From positions 4,666,001-4,730,000 of the forward strand of contig NZ_CP150918.1 of NCBI RefSeq assembly GCF_039908635.1: a stretch of 64,000 nucleotides of DNA. The letters are read 5' to 3'. This document shows, one piece after another, positions 44,024 through 52,619 of the stretch. The first letter of the stretch is position 1, and each line of letters begins with the position of its first letter. This DNA is from Pseudomonas purpurea (GTDB taxonomy: Bacteria > Pseudomonadota > Gammaproteobacteria > Pseudomonadales > Pseudomonadaceae). The notes below the pieces were generated by a model, which worked only from the letters and a program-made list of their open reading frames with translations, was not told where the DNA came from and did no database searches. The translations under genes and the position numbers were made by a program.

Positions 44024-44343
44024 CAATGACCCGCGAGAGGTTCGCCGTACTCGCTGATCGGCACCATGCTGCAAGCGCGTGAGTGGATAACTGCCCGCTC
44101 GGGCAGCACCGTTCCTACGCCCCAATGCTCGGCGCACGGGCCTCTGCTCTCAATACTCCGTACGGAGTAACCAACGGGACAACGACGCCGCGATTGGCAG
44201 GCGACACGCAGCCGCAGACCGAGGCCGAGACTCTGGGCATAACGCAGGGAAATGAAGTGAACAGGCACGGCCATGCCGCTCATAGCGCTGAACCCGTCAG
44301 CGCTAACCGTTACAGGGTGTATCGAAGGGGTGACAACAACGGC
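44024..44343. other. Non-coding gap upstream of the ACP gene, probable internal promoter region
   Basis: This 320-bp gap separates the LuxR-type regulator from the ACP gene. It holds a perfect 16-bp palindrome (44154-44169) about 160 bp before the ACP start. No coding frame is convincing. No terminator hairpin was seen after the regulator. Confidence 0.6.
44154..44169. promoter_or_regulatory. Perfect palindrome, candidate operator of the cluster regulator
   Basis: TACTCCGTACGGAGTA is fully self-complementary. A related site, TACTCCGAACGGCGTA (14 of 16 identical), lies at 47171-47186 in the other regulatory region of the cluster. Confidence 0.65.
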
Positions 44344-45219
44344 TTATTCGTCAGAAAACAGCGCGGCGACCTGGGCCCGGCTCGAGGCTTCGAGCTTGAA
44401 AAAGATGTTCTGCATGTGGGTTTTCACGGTTTTGTCGCTGATCCCCAGGATCTGCCCGATTTCCCAATTGGTCTTGCCACGGGACACCCAGCGTGCGATC
44501 TCGGCCTCCCGGTTGGAGAGGATCGAAATCAACTGCTGATGCGGATCGCGGCTTTGCTGATGACGCAGCAGTTTGCTGCCCAGGGCCCGGTTCAGGGCGA
44601 TGTGCAGGTACGGTGCGAAGACCATCATGCGCATCTTGCTTTCGTGGGCGACCACCGGCGAAATGTTGTGGAAGAAGTAGCCGGTAAAGGTGTTGCGGTG
44701 CAGCCCGGGGAGGAAGGTCCACCCCAGGTTGCGAATGCCGTGAGCCCGGAAGATATTGGCCCAGACCCGGTCGATCGGACTGTCCAGACGGTCCAGCGAG
44801 GTGAACCTTGGCCGGCCGCAATGTTCGACCGGGTCGATGTCCATCGGCGGCACCATGCCGTCACGCCCGACAATCGCCTGGACGAATGCCTCGCTGACGT
44901 TGTCGGGGTAGATCAGGTGCGAAATGAACACCCGGTGGCCACGGATCCTGCCGCTGGCGAAGACAAAGCTTTCGCACGGCATGATCTGCGGCAGCGCCAG
45001 TTGTGTCTGCACCTTCAGGTCAGCGATGGTCCGCGACGAAGTGATCGAGTTGAGCACCCCGGTCAGCTGCAAGCGCTGCTGGCTGTCCGTGGGGGGCAAC
45101 GCGAGCACACCGCGCGGGCGACTACTGAGCTCGATGCGCGGTTCTCCAAAGCTCGGCGGGGCAAACAGCAACGCCGCAGGTTTATGGGCATGCGCCGGGC
45201 CAATCCATACGCTGGTCAT
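44344..45219 (-). CDS. LuxR-type transcriptional regulator of the biosynthetic cluster
   Basis: A 291-residue regulator. The C-terminal LuxR/GerE helix-turn-helix is clear: ILSNREAEIARWVSRGKTNW followed by EIGQILGISDKTVKTHMQNI. The N-terminal ~200 residues look unlike acyl-homoserine-lactone-binding domains and recall EpsA-like regulators of exopolysaccharide loci. Its ATG overlaps the stop of the acyl-AMP ligase (45216-45219), so ligase and regulator are co-transcribed. Its probable sites are the two palindromes in the cluster. Confidence 0.88.
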   Translation of the reverse strand: MTSVWIGPAHAHKPAALLFAPPSFGEPRIELSSRPRGVLALPPTDSQQRLQLTGVLNSITSSRTIADLKVQTQLALPQIMPCESFVFASGRIRGHRVFISHLIYPDNVSEAFVQAIVGRDGMVPPMDIDPVEHCGRPRFTSLDRLDSPIDRVWANIFRAHGIRNLGWTFLPGLHRNTFTGYFFHNISPVVAHESKMRMMVFAPYLHIALNRALGSKLLRHQQSRDPHQQLISILSNREAEIARWVSRGKTNWEIGQILGISDKTVKTHMQNIFFKLEASSRAQVAALFSDE

Positions 45220-47060
45220 ACCTCCAGGACCTGACTGGCGAGCGTGATATCGAAGACGATCTGCCCGTTACTGTCCACGGCCACGATCGACTTGTCCCAG
45301 ACCACACCGCCCGGTTCCTGCACAGTAGCGGAGCGCGTCAGCCACGGTTGGAAAACCTTGCGACACTCCTGACGCTTGATCTTGCCACTGGAGGTCCGCG
45401 GCAAGGTGCCGCCAAACACCAGGACCAGGATCGGCCGAGCCAGTTGATGCTGTTGCCAAAGACGCGTCTTGAGGTCGGCGAACAACGCCGGCACATCGAG
45501 AGACTTCAGGGCGCGGCGCTCGATCTCCTGGACGATCACCACCTGCTCAGTATTGCCCAGCTCTACGCTGAATGCTGCGCTGCCATCGGGCCGGAAACTG
45601 TCGTGGGTACGCAGCACCGTGTTTTCAATATCACCGGGGTGATGGTTTACGCCGTTAACGATAATCAGGTCCTTGAGACGTCCGGTGACAAACAGTTCGC
45701 CGTCGAGCAAAAAGCCCAGGTCGCCGGTGCGGAAAAAACGTGGCCATGGGGTCTGCTCGGGCAGTGCATCACGGAACGCTGCGGCGGTACTGTCGGGGCG
45801 CTGCCAGTAACCACTGGCGACGCTGTCACCCACAATGCAAATCTCCCCGACCTGGCCTTCTTCAAGGCGTTGCTCGGTGGCCGGATCACAGATGAACGGC
45901 TCACTGCCGGGAATCCCCCGGCCACAACTGACCAGGTTACGAACCCGTGCATCCTGGGGCCGCTCGCTGGTGAACGGCTCGGCGCGGTTGTCCTCCAGCA
46001 TGGCGGCATGAAAGGGTCGAATCAACGGCTCACGCACCGTGCCGGCGGCGCTGACCATCAGCGTGCCTTCGGCCAGCCCATAGCAAGGGAACGCAGCCGT
46101 GCGCGGAAAACCGCACTGTGCAAAGCGCTGATGAAAGGCGTCAATGGTCTGCGCCCGCACATGCTCGGCACCGTTGAACGCCACTTCCCAGCAACTCAGG
46201 TCGAGCCCGGCCAGCTCCTCGTCCTTGATTTTGCGCAGGCACAATTCATACGCAAAGTTCGGTCCACCGCTCACCGTGCCACGGTATTTACTGATCGCTT
46301 GCAACCAGCGCAACGGCCGTTGCAGAAAGTGAATCGGCGCCAGCAACGTTGATGAGAAGCCCACGAACAACGACTGCAGGATGCCACCGATCAGCCCCAT
46401 GTCGTGATAAGGCGGCAACCAGCTCACCAGGTGGCTGCCCTGATGAGTCAGGAAGCCACGGCTCATGCTGCGCGAGTTGTGAATCAGGTTTCCGTGCGTC
46501 ACCGTCACCCCTTTGGGCGTGCCGGTGGAGCCGGAAGTGTATTGCAGAAACGCCAGGTCGCCACGCGACACCGCCACCGGGCGCCATTGCGTCGCGATCG
46601 TCTGATCGAGCGCCGAGATGTCCAGCACCAGCGCCGATGATGTGGCTTGTTCAAGCCGGGCGCGGATGGTCGGGGCATCCTCGGCCGTCGCCAATGCGGC
46701 TGCCGGTTGGCAGTCATTGATGATCCCGTCGAGCCGGTCCAGGGTTTTGCTCGCACCCGGTGGATAAGCCGGAACCGCCACCAGCCCGGCATACAGGCAA
46801 GCCATAAAGCCCGTTACATAGTCGAGGCCAGGCCTGAGCAATATCAGGACCCGGTCGCCGACCACACAATGACGTTGCAGGGTCGCCGCGGCTGCGCGTG
46901 CAGCCGTGTCCAGTTCAGCAAAGCTGATCAGTATTTCTTCATCGCGGCCGTTTTGCAGAAAACGATACGCCAGGTGATGGGGGATCGTTCGTGCGTGGTG
47001 CTGTAGACATTCCGAAAAATTCACATACGGAACGTCGCGGTCGTGGTCGTTCGTAGTCAT
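45216..47060 (-). CDS. Fatty acyl-AMP ligase (FAAL)
   Basis: A 614-residue ANL-superfamily enzyme that adenylates a fatty acid and loads it on an ACP. FLQYTSGSTGTPKGV is the nucleotide loop, SWLPPYHDMGLIGG is typical of FAALs, and the C-terminal VNGVNHHPGDIENTV carries the hinge region. The start is placed at ATG 47060 (MTTNDHDRDV), where the conserved N-terminus begins; the frame is open to 47126 and ribosome sites are weak at each candidate. It is the first gene of the minus-strand cluster and divergent from the amidase. Confidence 0.92.
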   Translation of the reverse strand: MTTNDHDRDVPYVNFSECLQHHARTIPHHLAYRFLQNGRDEEILISFAELDTAARAAAATLQRHCVVGDRVLILLRPGLDYVTGFMACLYAGLVAVPAYPPGASKTLDRLDGIINDCQPAAALATAEDAPTIRARLEQATSSALVLDISALDQTIATQWRPVAVSRGDLAFLQYTSGSTGTPKGVTVTHGNLIHNSRSMSRGFLTHQGSHLVSWLPPYHDMGLIGGILQSLFVGFSSTLLAPIHFLQRPLRWLQAISKYRGTVSGGPNFAYELCLRKIKDEELAGLDLSCWEVAFNGAEHVRAQTIDAFHQRFAQCGFPRTAAFPCYGLAEGTLMVSAAGTVREPLIRPFHAAMLEDNRAEPFTSERPQDARVRNLVSCGRGIPGSEPFICDPATEQRLEEGQVGEICIVGDSVASGYWQRPDSTAAAFRDALPEQTPWPRFFRTGDLGFLLDGELFVTGRLKDLIIVNGVNHHPGDIENTVLRTHDSFRPDGSAAFSVELGNTEQVVIVQEIERRALKSLDVPALFADLKTRLWQQHQLARPILVLVFGGTLPRTSSGKIKRQECRKVFQPWLTRSATVQEPGGVVWDKSIVAVDSNGQIVFDITLASQVLEV

Positions 47061-47405
47061 TGTTTTTATCCAGGCAGCCATACTTAGCCAAACTCCCGGA
47101 ACGCCCTGAATCAGGGCGTTCCGCATCCTTTACGCCTGTTCATCCTCTGGGACCGGGCCGCCGAAGTTAATACTCCGAACGGCGTATACCCGCAATTCTG
47201 GCCTTCGGCGCATAGTCGATTTCGGGTGTGTGGCGCGCCCGGCGATCGCTGCTGTGCGCCAGATGCTTCTCGCCTGAGTCACGTCGTACTGACAACAAGG
47301 CACATCCGTCAGCCGAGCATGTATTGCGCGCTGTGTCATGAGACGCGGCAGCGCGACAAAAACGTCCTGGCCGACCTGAAATCGAGCGCAACAGGAGAGA
47401 AAGGG
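47061..47405. other. Divergent regulatory region between FAAL and amidase genes
   Basis: The 345-bp region between oppositely oriented genes includes an imperfect palindrome related to the one before the ACP gene (47171-47186) and a hairpin-forming GGGCGTTCCG / CGGAACGCCC pair near 47095-47125. No small gene stands out. Confidence 0.55.
47171..47186. promoter_or_regulatory. Second candidate operator of the cluster regulator
   Basis: TACTCCGAACGGCGTA differs at two positions from the perfect palindrome at 44154-44169. It lies 111 bp from the FAAL start and 220 bp from the amidase start and could serve both. Confidence 0.6.
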
Positions 47406-48875
47406 ATGTCTTTTACCGAGTACGCTGAATTCGATGCCGTAGGCCTGGCCGAGTTGGTCAGAAACAAGGAAGTGTTGCCCTCCGAATTGACAGAAGAAGC
47501 AATTCGACGGATCGAAGCCTTTAACCCGGCAGTCAATGCCGTGGTGTTCAAAGCCTATGACCTGGCCCGCGACATGGCGGCGGCACAAGACCTGGCGACG
47601 CCAAGCGGGCCATTGCACGGTGTGCCGTTCTTGCTCAAGGACATCCTCGGCGATTGCCAGGGCCTGCCCTCGACACTCGCCTCTCGTATGCTGTGTGAAC
47701 GCGTGATGCCACAGGATTGTGAATTGGTCAGCCGGTTTCGGCAGGCCGGCCTGGTGTTCGTCGGCAAAACCAACGCCCCGGAGTTCGGCATCTTGCCGAC
47801 CACCGAAGGCGCCTTCTATGGCGCCGCGCGTAACCCGTGGAACCTCGAATACTCGACCGGCGGCTCCAGCGGTGGCGCGGCGGCGGCCGTCGCCACCGGC
47901 ATGGTGCCGGCGGCCCACGGCAACGACGGCGGTGGCTCGATCCGCATCCCGGCGTCGTGCTGCGGGCTGGTCGGGTTAAAACCGACCCGCGCGCGCAACT
48001 CCCTGGCGCCGGACTTCGGTGAATTGCTCAGTGGCCTGCTCGACGAGCATGTGCTGACCCGCTCAGTGCGTGACAGCGCCGCCATCCTCGACGCCACCCA
48101 CGGCATGGTCCCCGGCGACCCATACCGTGCGCCGACCATGCACGGCAGCTTCTTGCAGCAACTGTCGATTGAACCCGGACGCCTGCGCATCGCCTTCTCC
48201 CGAGTCGACCCGGCCGGGCGACCGCTGCACGCCGATTGCGTCGCGGCGGTGGAACACACGGCCAAGCTGTTGCTGTCCCTGGGGCATGAGGTCGAAGAAG
48301 CCTCGCCGCAGATTGATCAAGCGAGTTTCGTCGACGCGTTCAGTGCGCTGTGGTTTTCCGGGATTGCCTTCGCCGTCGAACTGATGAGCCTGCAACTGGG
48401 CCGCGGCCCGCGGCCGGGTGAACTGGAAGGCTTTACCCAAGGCGTGCACCAGCGTGGGCTGGGGATGAGCGCAGTCGACTACCAGATGTCCGAACTGGTG
48501 CTGCAACAGGCCGGCCGGGAAATGGCCCGCTTCCACCAGACCTACGATTGCTGGCTGACCCCGACCCTGGCCGCCCCACCCTTGCGTAACGGCGTGGTCG
48601 ATGTGCAGCAATCGGACGTGGAAAAAGTCTATTCGCCGATGCTCGACTACAGCCCGTTCACCGCCATTCACAACGCCTCCGGGCAACCGGCGATCTCGTT
48701 GCCGTTGCACTGGAATGCCGAAGGGTTGCCGATTGGCCTGATGCTCAGTGCGGGCGTTGGCGAAGAAGCGTTGCTGTTGCGCCTGGCCGGCCAACTGGAA
48801 CACGCCCAACCGTGGAAGAACCGCCGCCCCCCGTTGTTTTTACAACCCCTCAGCCGCGAAGCCCTCGCCGGATGA
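47406..48875 (+). CDS. Amidase signature-family hydrolase
   Basis: A 489-residue enzyme with the Ser-cisSer-Lys catalytic set: Lys in GVPFLLKDILG (about residue 75) and the signature STGGSSGGAAAAVATGMVP with GGGSIRIPAS. ATG 47406 has AGGAGAGAAAGG upstream; the longer frame has an unlikely cysteine/arginine-rich leader. It could form or cleave an amide of the cluster amine product, for example releasing it from a storage form; this is inference. It is divergent from FAAL and is followed by another desaturase after 16 bp. Confidence 0.9.
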   Translation: MSFTEYAEFDAVGLAELVRNKEVLPSELTEEAIRRIEAFNPAVNAVVFKAYDLARDMAAAQDLATPSGPLHGVPFLLKDILGDCQGLPSTLASRMLCERVMPQDCELVSRFRQAGLVFVGKTNAPEFGILPTTEGAFYGAARNPWNLEYSTGGSSGGAAAAVATGMVPAAHGNDGGGSIRIPASCCGLVGLKPTRARNSLAPDFGELLSGLLDEHVLTRSVRDSAAILDATHGMVPGDPYRAPTMHGSFLQQLSIEPGRLRIAFSRVDPAGRPLHADCVAAVEHTAKLLLSLGHEVEEASPQIDQASFVDAFSALWFSGIAFAVELMSLQLGRGPRPGELEGFTQGVHQRGLGMSAVDYQMSELVLQQAGREMARFHQTYDCWLTPTLAAPPLRNGVVDVQQSDVEKVYSPMLDYSPFTAIHNASGQPAISLPLHWNAEGLPIGLMLSAGVGEEALLLRLAGQLEHAQPWKNRRPPLFLQPLSREALAG

Positions 48876-48891
48876 ACCTGGAGCACCAAGC

Positions 48892-50031
48892 ATGAGCGCA
48901 GTCGAGACGTCGCCCTCCCCGCCGCACCCCGGTGACCACGCCCAACCGGTCGACCCGGGCACCTTCGTGCCCTGGCCAACCGACGGGCTGAACCGCGAAG
49001 CGCTGGCGCATTACGGGCGCGACCTGATCCGCCAGACCCTGCCCTTCACCGTGGAAAACCGGCGGCTGAGCTGGTGGCACTTCTACTCGACGCTGCTGGT
49101 GATCGGCCTGTTCGGCGCCGCGGCGGCCAGCCCCTTGTGGTGGCCGTTGCGTGCGTGTTTTGGCGTGCTGCTGGGGCTTTCGCTGGTGCGCCTGTTCGTG
49201 CTGTATCACGACTACATGCACGGGGCGATCTTGCAGAACTCGCGCTTCGCCGCCGGGTTCTTCAAGACCTTCGGCCTGCTGCTGATGGCGCCACCGACCC
49301 TGTGGAAACAGTCCCACGACTACCACCACGGGCACAGCTGCCAATACGTCGGCGCCGAAGAACGGCGGCTGCCGCTGCTGTCGACCCACACCGACCTGGG
49401 GACCTTCCCCCTGCTCTCGACCGACGAGTACGCCCGGGCCAGCCGCGGCAAACGCCTGCGCTACCGAATCGCCCGCCACCCCCTGATGATCGCGCTGGCC
49501 TCGTTGACGATTTTCCTCTTCAGCATCTGCATGGTCTCGCTGATCACCCAACCCCGGCACCGGCTCTGGTCATTGCTGGCGCTGACCCTCAACCTGGCCG
49601 CCGGCATCACCCTGGCCGTGCTGGCGCCGGACATTCTGCTGTACTCGGTGCTGATCCCCAGCCTCAGCGGCTCGGCGCTGGGTGCGTACATGTTCTACTG
49701 CCAGCACAACTTTCCCGGCGTGCGTTACCCCGACCGCGAACACTGGGACTACGCCGCCACGGCCGTGTTCTCTTCCAGCTACATGCGCACCGGCCCGGTC
49801 ATGGCCTGGTTTACCGCCAACATCGGCTATCACCATGTGCACCACGCCAATCCGGGCATTGCGTTCTATCGCCTGCCGGAGGCCATGGCGGCGATCCCGG
49901 CGCTGAGTACACCAATCAGCACCTCGTTGCACCCACGCGACATCTATCGCTGCCTGAACCTGAAACTCTGGGACCCGAAACGCCAATGCATGGTGTCGTT
50001 TGCCGAGTTCCGGCAACAGACACAGGCGTGA
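48892..50031 (+). CDS. Membrane fatty acid desaturase (cluster desaturase 3)
   Basis: A 379-residue di-iron membrane oxidase. Histidine boxes are HDYMH (about residue 107), HDYHHGH (about 142) and HVHHANPG (about 314), with hydrophobic helices between. ATG 48892 has GGAG 9-12 bp upstream. It is coupled to the amidase gene and, through the shared regulatory region, to the rest of the cluster. Which bond it oxidises is not visible. Confidence 0.9.
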   Translation: MSAVETSPSPPHPGDHAQPVDPGTFVPWPTDGLNREALAHYGRDLIRQTLPFTVENRRLSWWHFYSTLLVIGLFGAAAASPLWWPLRACFGVLLGLSLVRLFVLYHDYMHGAILQNSRFAAGFFKTFGLLLMAPPTLWKQSHDYHHGHSCQYVGAEERRLPLLSTHTDLGTFPLLSTDEYARASRGKRLRYRIARHPLMIALASLTIFLFSICMVSLITQPRHRLWSLLALTLNLAAGITLAVLAPDILLYSVLIPSLSGSALGAYMFYCQHNFPGVRYPDREHWDYAATAVFSSSYMRTGPVMAWFTANIGYHHVHHANPGIAFYRLPEAMAAIPALSTPISTSLHPRDIYRCLNLKLWDPKRQCMVSFAEFRQQTQA

Positions 50032-50150
50032 GGTTCAGGCATTATCAGCGCCCTTCGCGACGCCATCGGTCGCGCCCTGCAAGGATGCTGACAATGCCGC
50101 GTTGCTGCGCACATACGATCCCCACTGGCCTGGCTGTTCGGGGATAACCG

Positions 50151-50663
50151 ATGTTCGATATTCTGCTGAATACGCCGTTCTGGGCGTATCTCGTGTTGCT
50201 GTTTCTGGGTTACCACGGCATCAAGGCCTGTTCGCCCACCCAGGAAAGCAAAAACTCATTGATCTTCAGCCCGCTGGTGTTGCTGGCCTGGGCGGCGCTT
50301 GCCCTGGACTTTTCAGCAGACCCAACGCTGTTGATCGGCGTCGGGATCGCCGCGTTGCTGCTTGGCAGCCTGCTGGGGATGATTGTTTTCTCCACCCGAG
50401 GCGTTGAACTGGACGATCCGGAAAACGGCTTGATCGTTCCCGGCACGGTGAAGACCCTGGTGTTCTACCTGCTGCTGTTTGTGGCGAACTACTACTTCGG
50501 TTATCAGAATGATGTTCACCCCGAGAACGCCACAAGCCTTGAAATGCTCACGCTCAAGGCCGGCGCAGCGGGTCTGGCCGTCGGAATTTTCAGCGGTCGG
50601 TCATTGAAGTTCTATCGCCTGTTCCGCTCGCTCAAGGCCCGGCGCGCCGCCACGGCCCTCTGA
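50151..50663 (+). CDS. Integral membrane protein of unknown function
   Basis: A 170-residue protein with four to five predicted helices (about residues 8-22, 38-52, 58-80, 98-116 and 132-148) and a basic C-terminus (RSLKARRAATA). No domain recognised. It lies 119 bp after desaturase 3 on the same strand and may or may not belong to the cluster. Confidence 0.75.
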   Translation: MFDILLNTPFWAYLVLLFLGYHGIKACSPTQESKNSLIFSPLVLLAWAALALDFSADPTLLIGVGIAALLLGSLLGMIVFSTRGVELDDPENGLIVPGTVKTLVFYLLLFVANYYFGYQNDVHPENATSLEMLTLKAGAAGLAVGIFSGRSLKFYRLFRSLKARRAATAL

Positions 50664-50807
50664 CCCGAAAGCCCCCACGCGTACAAAATGCACCGCTGGC
50701 CTGTTCAGCCGTGACAATGCGGCGTGGGTCCAATAGATTAGGCGACCTGAAAAATGCTCGACGCTGTTCCTGTCTCAAACTCTGTTTAAAGAAGTAGTGA
50801 AATTTCA

Positions 50808-51512
50808 ATGCCTGATTCCAACATCGCTGAATCCGTCGTCACCTTGTCGTCCAAAGCGGAGTACGAAAACTCCATCCATCTTTCCCAGCATGTGCCGCAG
50901 GCGAAAACCATCAGCGAGATGGTTCTCGACGCGTTCCAGAGCGCGAAAGAAAGCGACCAGATCCGTGAGTTGCGCGCCGCGATTCGCCAGGCCCACGACC
51001 GCTTCGACGACGACAAAGCCTACGAACTGATGGGTGAACTCAAGCAACTCAAGGACGCCGAGGCCGCCGATATCGCTGCCCTGGAAGACCTGAGCAGCAA
51101 GTTCTCGATCAGCCGGATTCTGTCGAGCTACAAGGATGACCCGGCCTTCCAGGAACTGGTCTACAGCCTGGCCCTGAAAGTGCTGAACCAGACACATCAA
51201 GCCATCAGCAACCCGAGCAGCGGCAAGAGCAAGGCCGCCCGCGCCAAGAAAGAAGCCGAAGTATTCAGCATCAGCAAGGACGGCGTGAGCGTCAGCCTGC
51301 CACTGCGCACCCCACGCTCCAAACCGAATGTGGACCGCGAAGCGTTCGAGTTCCTCGGTTTTGTCTTCGTGGGTGAAGGCGATGAGGCGGAGCTGGAAAG
51401 CGAGACGTTCCTCGACAACACCGGCGCCGAACAACCGGCCACCCGCAAGGCCATCGTCACCGCGCTGCAACAGCAGACGGCGTTTGAGGGTTACAGCATC
51501 GCTGTGCAATAA
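50808..51512 (+). CDS. Hypothetical protein with a coiled-coil-like centre
   Basis: A 234-residue acidic soluble protein. Residues 40-95 are heptad-like and rich in Lys, Asp, Glu and Leu (around RELRAAIRQAHDRFDDDKAY), then a basic stretch GKSKAARAKKEAE precedes a C-terminal domain. No membrane segment or known motif. Standing alone with 144 bp before it. Function unknown. Confidence 0.7.
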   Translation: MPDSNIAESVVTLSSKAEYENSIHLSQHVPQAKTISEMVLDAFQSAKESDQIRELRAAIRQAHDRFDDDKAYELMGELKQLKDAEAADIAALEDLSSKFSISRILSSYKDDPAFQELVYSLALKVLNQTHQAISNPSSGKSKAARAKKEAEVFSISKDGVSVSLPLRTPRSKPNVDREAFEFLGFVFVGEGDEAELESETFLDNTGAEQPATRKAIVTALQQQTAFEGYSIAVQ

Positions 51513-51525
51513 CCGCTGACGAGGT

Positions 51526-51557
51526 TGATCGTTCCCGCGCTCTGCTGGGAACGATCA
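51526..51557. terminator. Hairpin downstream of the 50808 gene
   Basis: TGATCGTTCCC pairs perfectly with GGGAACGATCA around a 10-nt loop, 14 bp after the stop. There is no T tract. GTTCCC/GGGAAC hairpins are common in Pseudomonas intergenic DNA. Confidence 0.6.
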
Positions 51558-51840
51558 GCAAATGTAGGACCGTTCTGAATCTTGCTTGTGGACATCTGGT
51601 TCATTTCCGAGCCACCTCCCCGCACGACCGCGCCCTGCGGCGCTCCCACCTCGCCAACACCTCAAAAAATCGTACCCGAGCCACTACATCGCTACGATTG
51701 TTCGCCCAACCTGCCCAAGCTAACTTCAAACCGTCGCTGCCCATTTAGCGACCGGGCCTGATAACCCGGGTAATATGCGCGCGCACCAGCGCCAAAAAAC
51801 TCGATTGCCGGCGTTTTTTATGCCTGTACTTTCGTGCAAT

Positions 51841-51915
51841 GGCGGCTGTGCGTGGGAGACCTTCGGGTCTGCCGGGTCGCGTGCATACCGGTTTATCAGC
51901 CTGCGCACAGCTGCC
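51841..51915 (+). ncRNA. C4-antisense-RNA-like structured element
   Basis: The outer stem GGCGGCTGTGCG (51841-51852) pairs with CGCACAGCTGCC (51904-51915). Inside are the hairpin AGACC-TTCG-GGTCT and a CCGG...CCGG stem. This three-stem layout and the GAGACCTTCGGGTCTGCCGG core recall the C4 antisense RNAs of phages P1 and P4. It lies 132 bp upstream of a small gene in the same orientation. Similarity is from memory and the strand is inferred from that gene; a covariance search is needed to settle it. The short frame over it (51775-51972) is probably not a protein. Confidence 0.5.
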
Positions 51916-52047
51916 ACCCATTCGCCTGATAACGAACGTGGCCGCTCTACTTTGTTTCTGGAGTATTGCTAATGCACGCTATTGATCCGTCCAAAGTCCG
52001 CGCTTCTGCTCCGCTAGTCATCACCTCCCAACTCTCGGAGGTATCCC

Positions 52048-52326
52048 ATGACTAATCTCCAAGACCTGACAACCGCCGGCCTCACGCCCTTCTCCATCCA
52101 TTCCGACCAAGCCCTGTTCCGCGTCAACAGCGGCGTCTCGATCCACGAAGCCTTATCCCACGTGTCCGACTTGCTCCACCTCTCCAAACTGCTGGCCGAA
52201 GATGCGGCGATGGAACGCGGCAAGGACCGCTATGCCTGGGCGTCGCATTATTTGCAGGAGATGAGTAAGGCGGTGATCGATGACGTGGTGAAGGTGCTTG
52301 GCGTACAGGGCAACCCGCACAACTGA
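52048..52326 (+). CDS. Small DUF3077-like protein
   Basis: A 92-residue soluble protein. The segment PLFRVNSGVSIHEALSHVSDLLHL-like (here ALFRVNSGVSIHEALSHV) is the hallmark of the small Pseudomonas DUF3077 proteins, whose role is not known. ATG 52048 follows GGAGG (52036-52040). A terminator lies directly after it. The upstream 130 bp hold a C4-RNA-like structure that could control it. Confidence 0.75.
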   Translation: MTNLQDLTTAGLTPFSIHSDQALFRVNSGVSIHEALSHVSDLLHLSKLLAEDAAMERGKDRYAWASHYLQEMSKAVIDDVVKVLGVQGNPHN

Positions 52327-52331
52327 ACGAA

Positions 52332-52364
52332 AAAGCCCCGCGCTTCTCTTGAAGGCGGGGCTTT
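52332..52364 (+). terminator. Rho-independent terminator of the DUF3077-like gene
   Basis: AAAGCCCCGC (52332-52341) and GCGGGGCTTT (52355-52364) form a 10-bp stem 5 bp after the stop codon. Confidence 0.85.
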
Positions 52365-52426
52365 GCAGATTTCGGCGCTCAGCTCAAACGGCTATTAGCG
52401 ATTTTCCTGATACACCGGGTGCTGCC

Positions 52427-52519
52427 TTCGCGAGCAAGCCCGCTCCCACACTTGATCGGAGTTGCCTCACATTTTGTGAACGACACTGAGCCCATGTGGG
52501 AGCGGGCTTGCTCGCGAAA
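52427..52519. repeat. REPIN: two REP hairpins in inverted orientation
   Basis: TTCGCGAGCAAGCCCGCTCC at the left is mirrored by GGAGCGGGCTTGCTCGCGAA at the right, about 90 bp across. This is the standard doublet of Pseudomonas REP sequences mobilised by RAYT proteins; no RAYT gene is in the window. Confidence 0.88.
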
Positions 52520-52619
52520 GGGGCAACACGGTCCACCAGAAAAAATCAAAATAAAAAAGCCAAGATCAAAAGATCGCAGCCTTCGGCAGATCCTACAGAT
52601 CCCCCCCACAATGAAGTAG

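Noticed and set aside
45216..50031. Tambjamine or prodigiosin cluster
   Set aside because: The lipid-amine half is alike, but no bipyrrole (MBC) genes or condensing enzyme are present.
45216..50031. Known polyyne (caryoynencin/protegencin-type) cluster
   Set aside because: FAAL, ACP and several desaturases fit, but the fused transaminase/reductase and the lack of a thioesterase and rubredoxin point to amine release instead.
51775..51972. 65-codon frame over the C4-like RNA
   Set aside because: The nucleotide sequence is constrained by pairing, there is no good ribosome site, and the peptide looks random.
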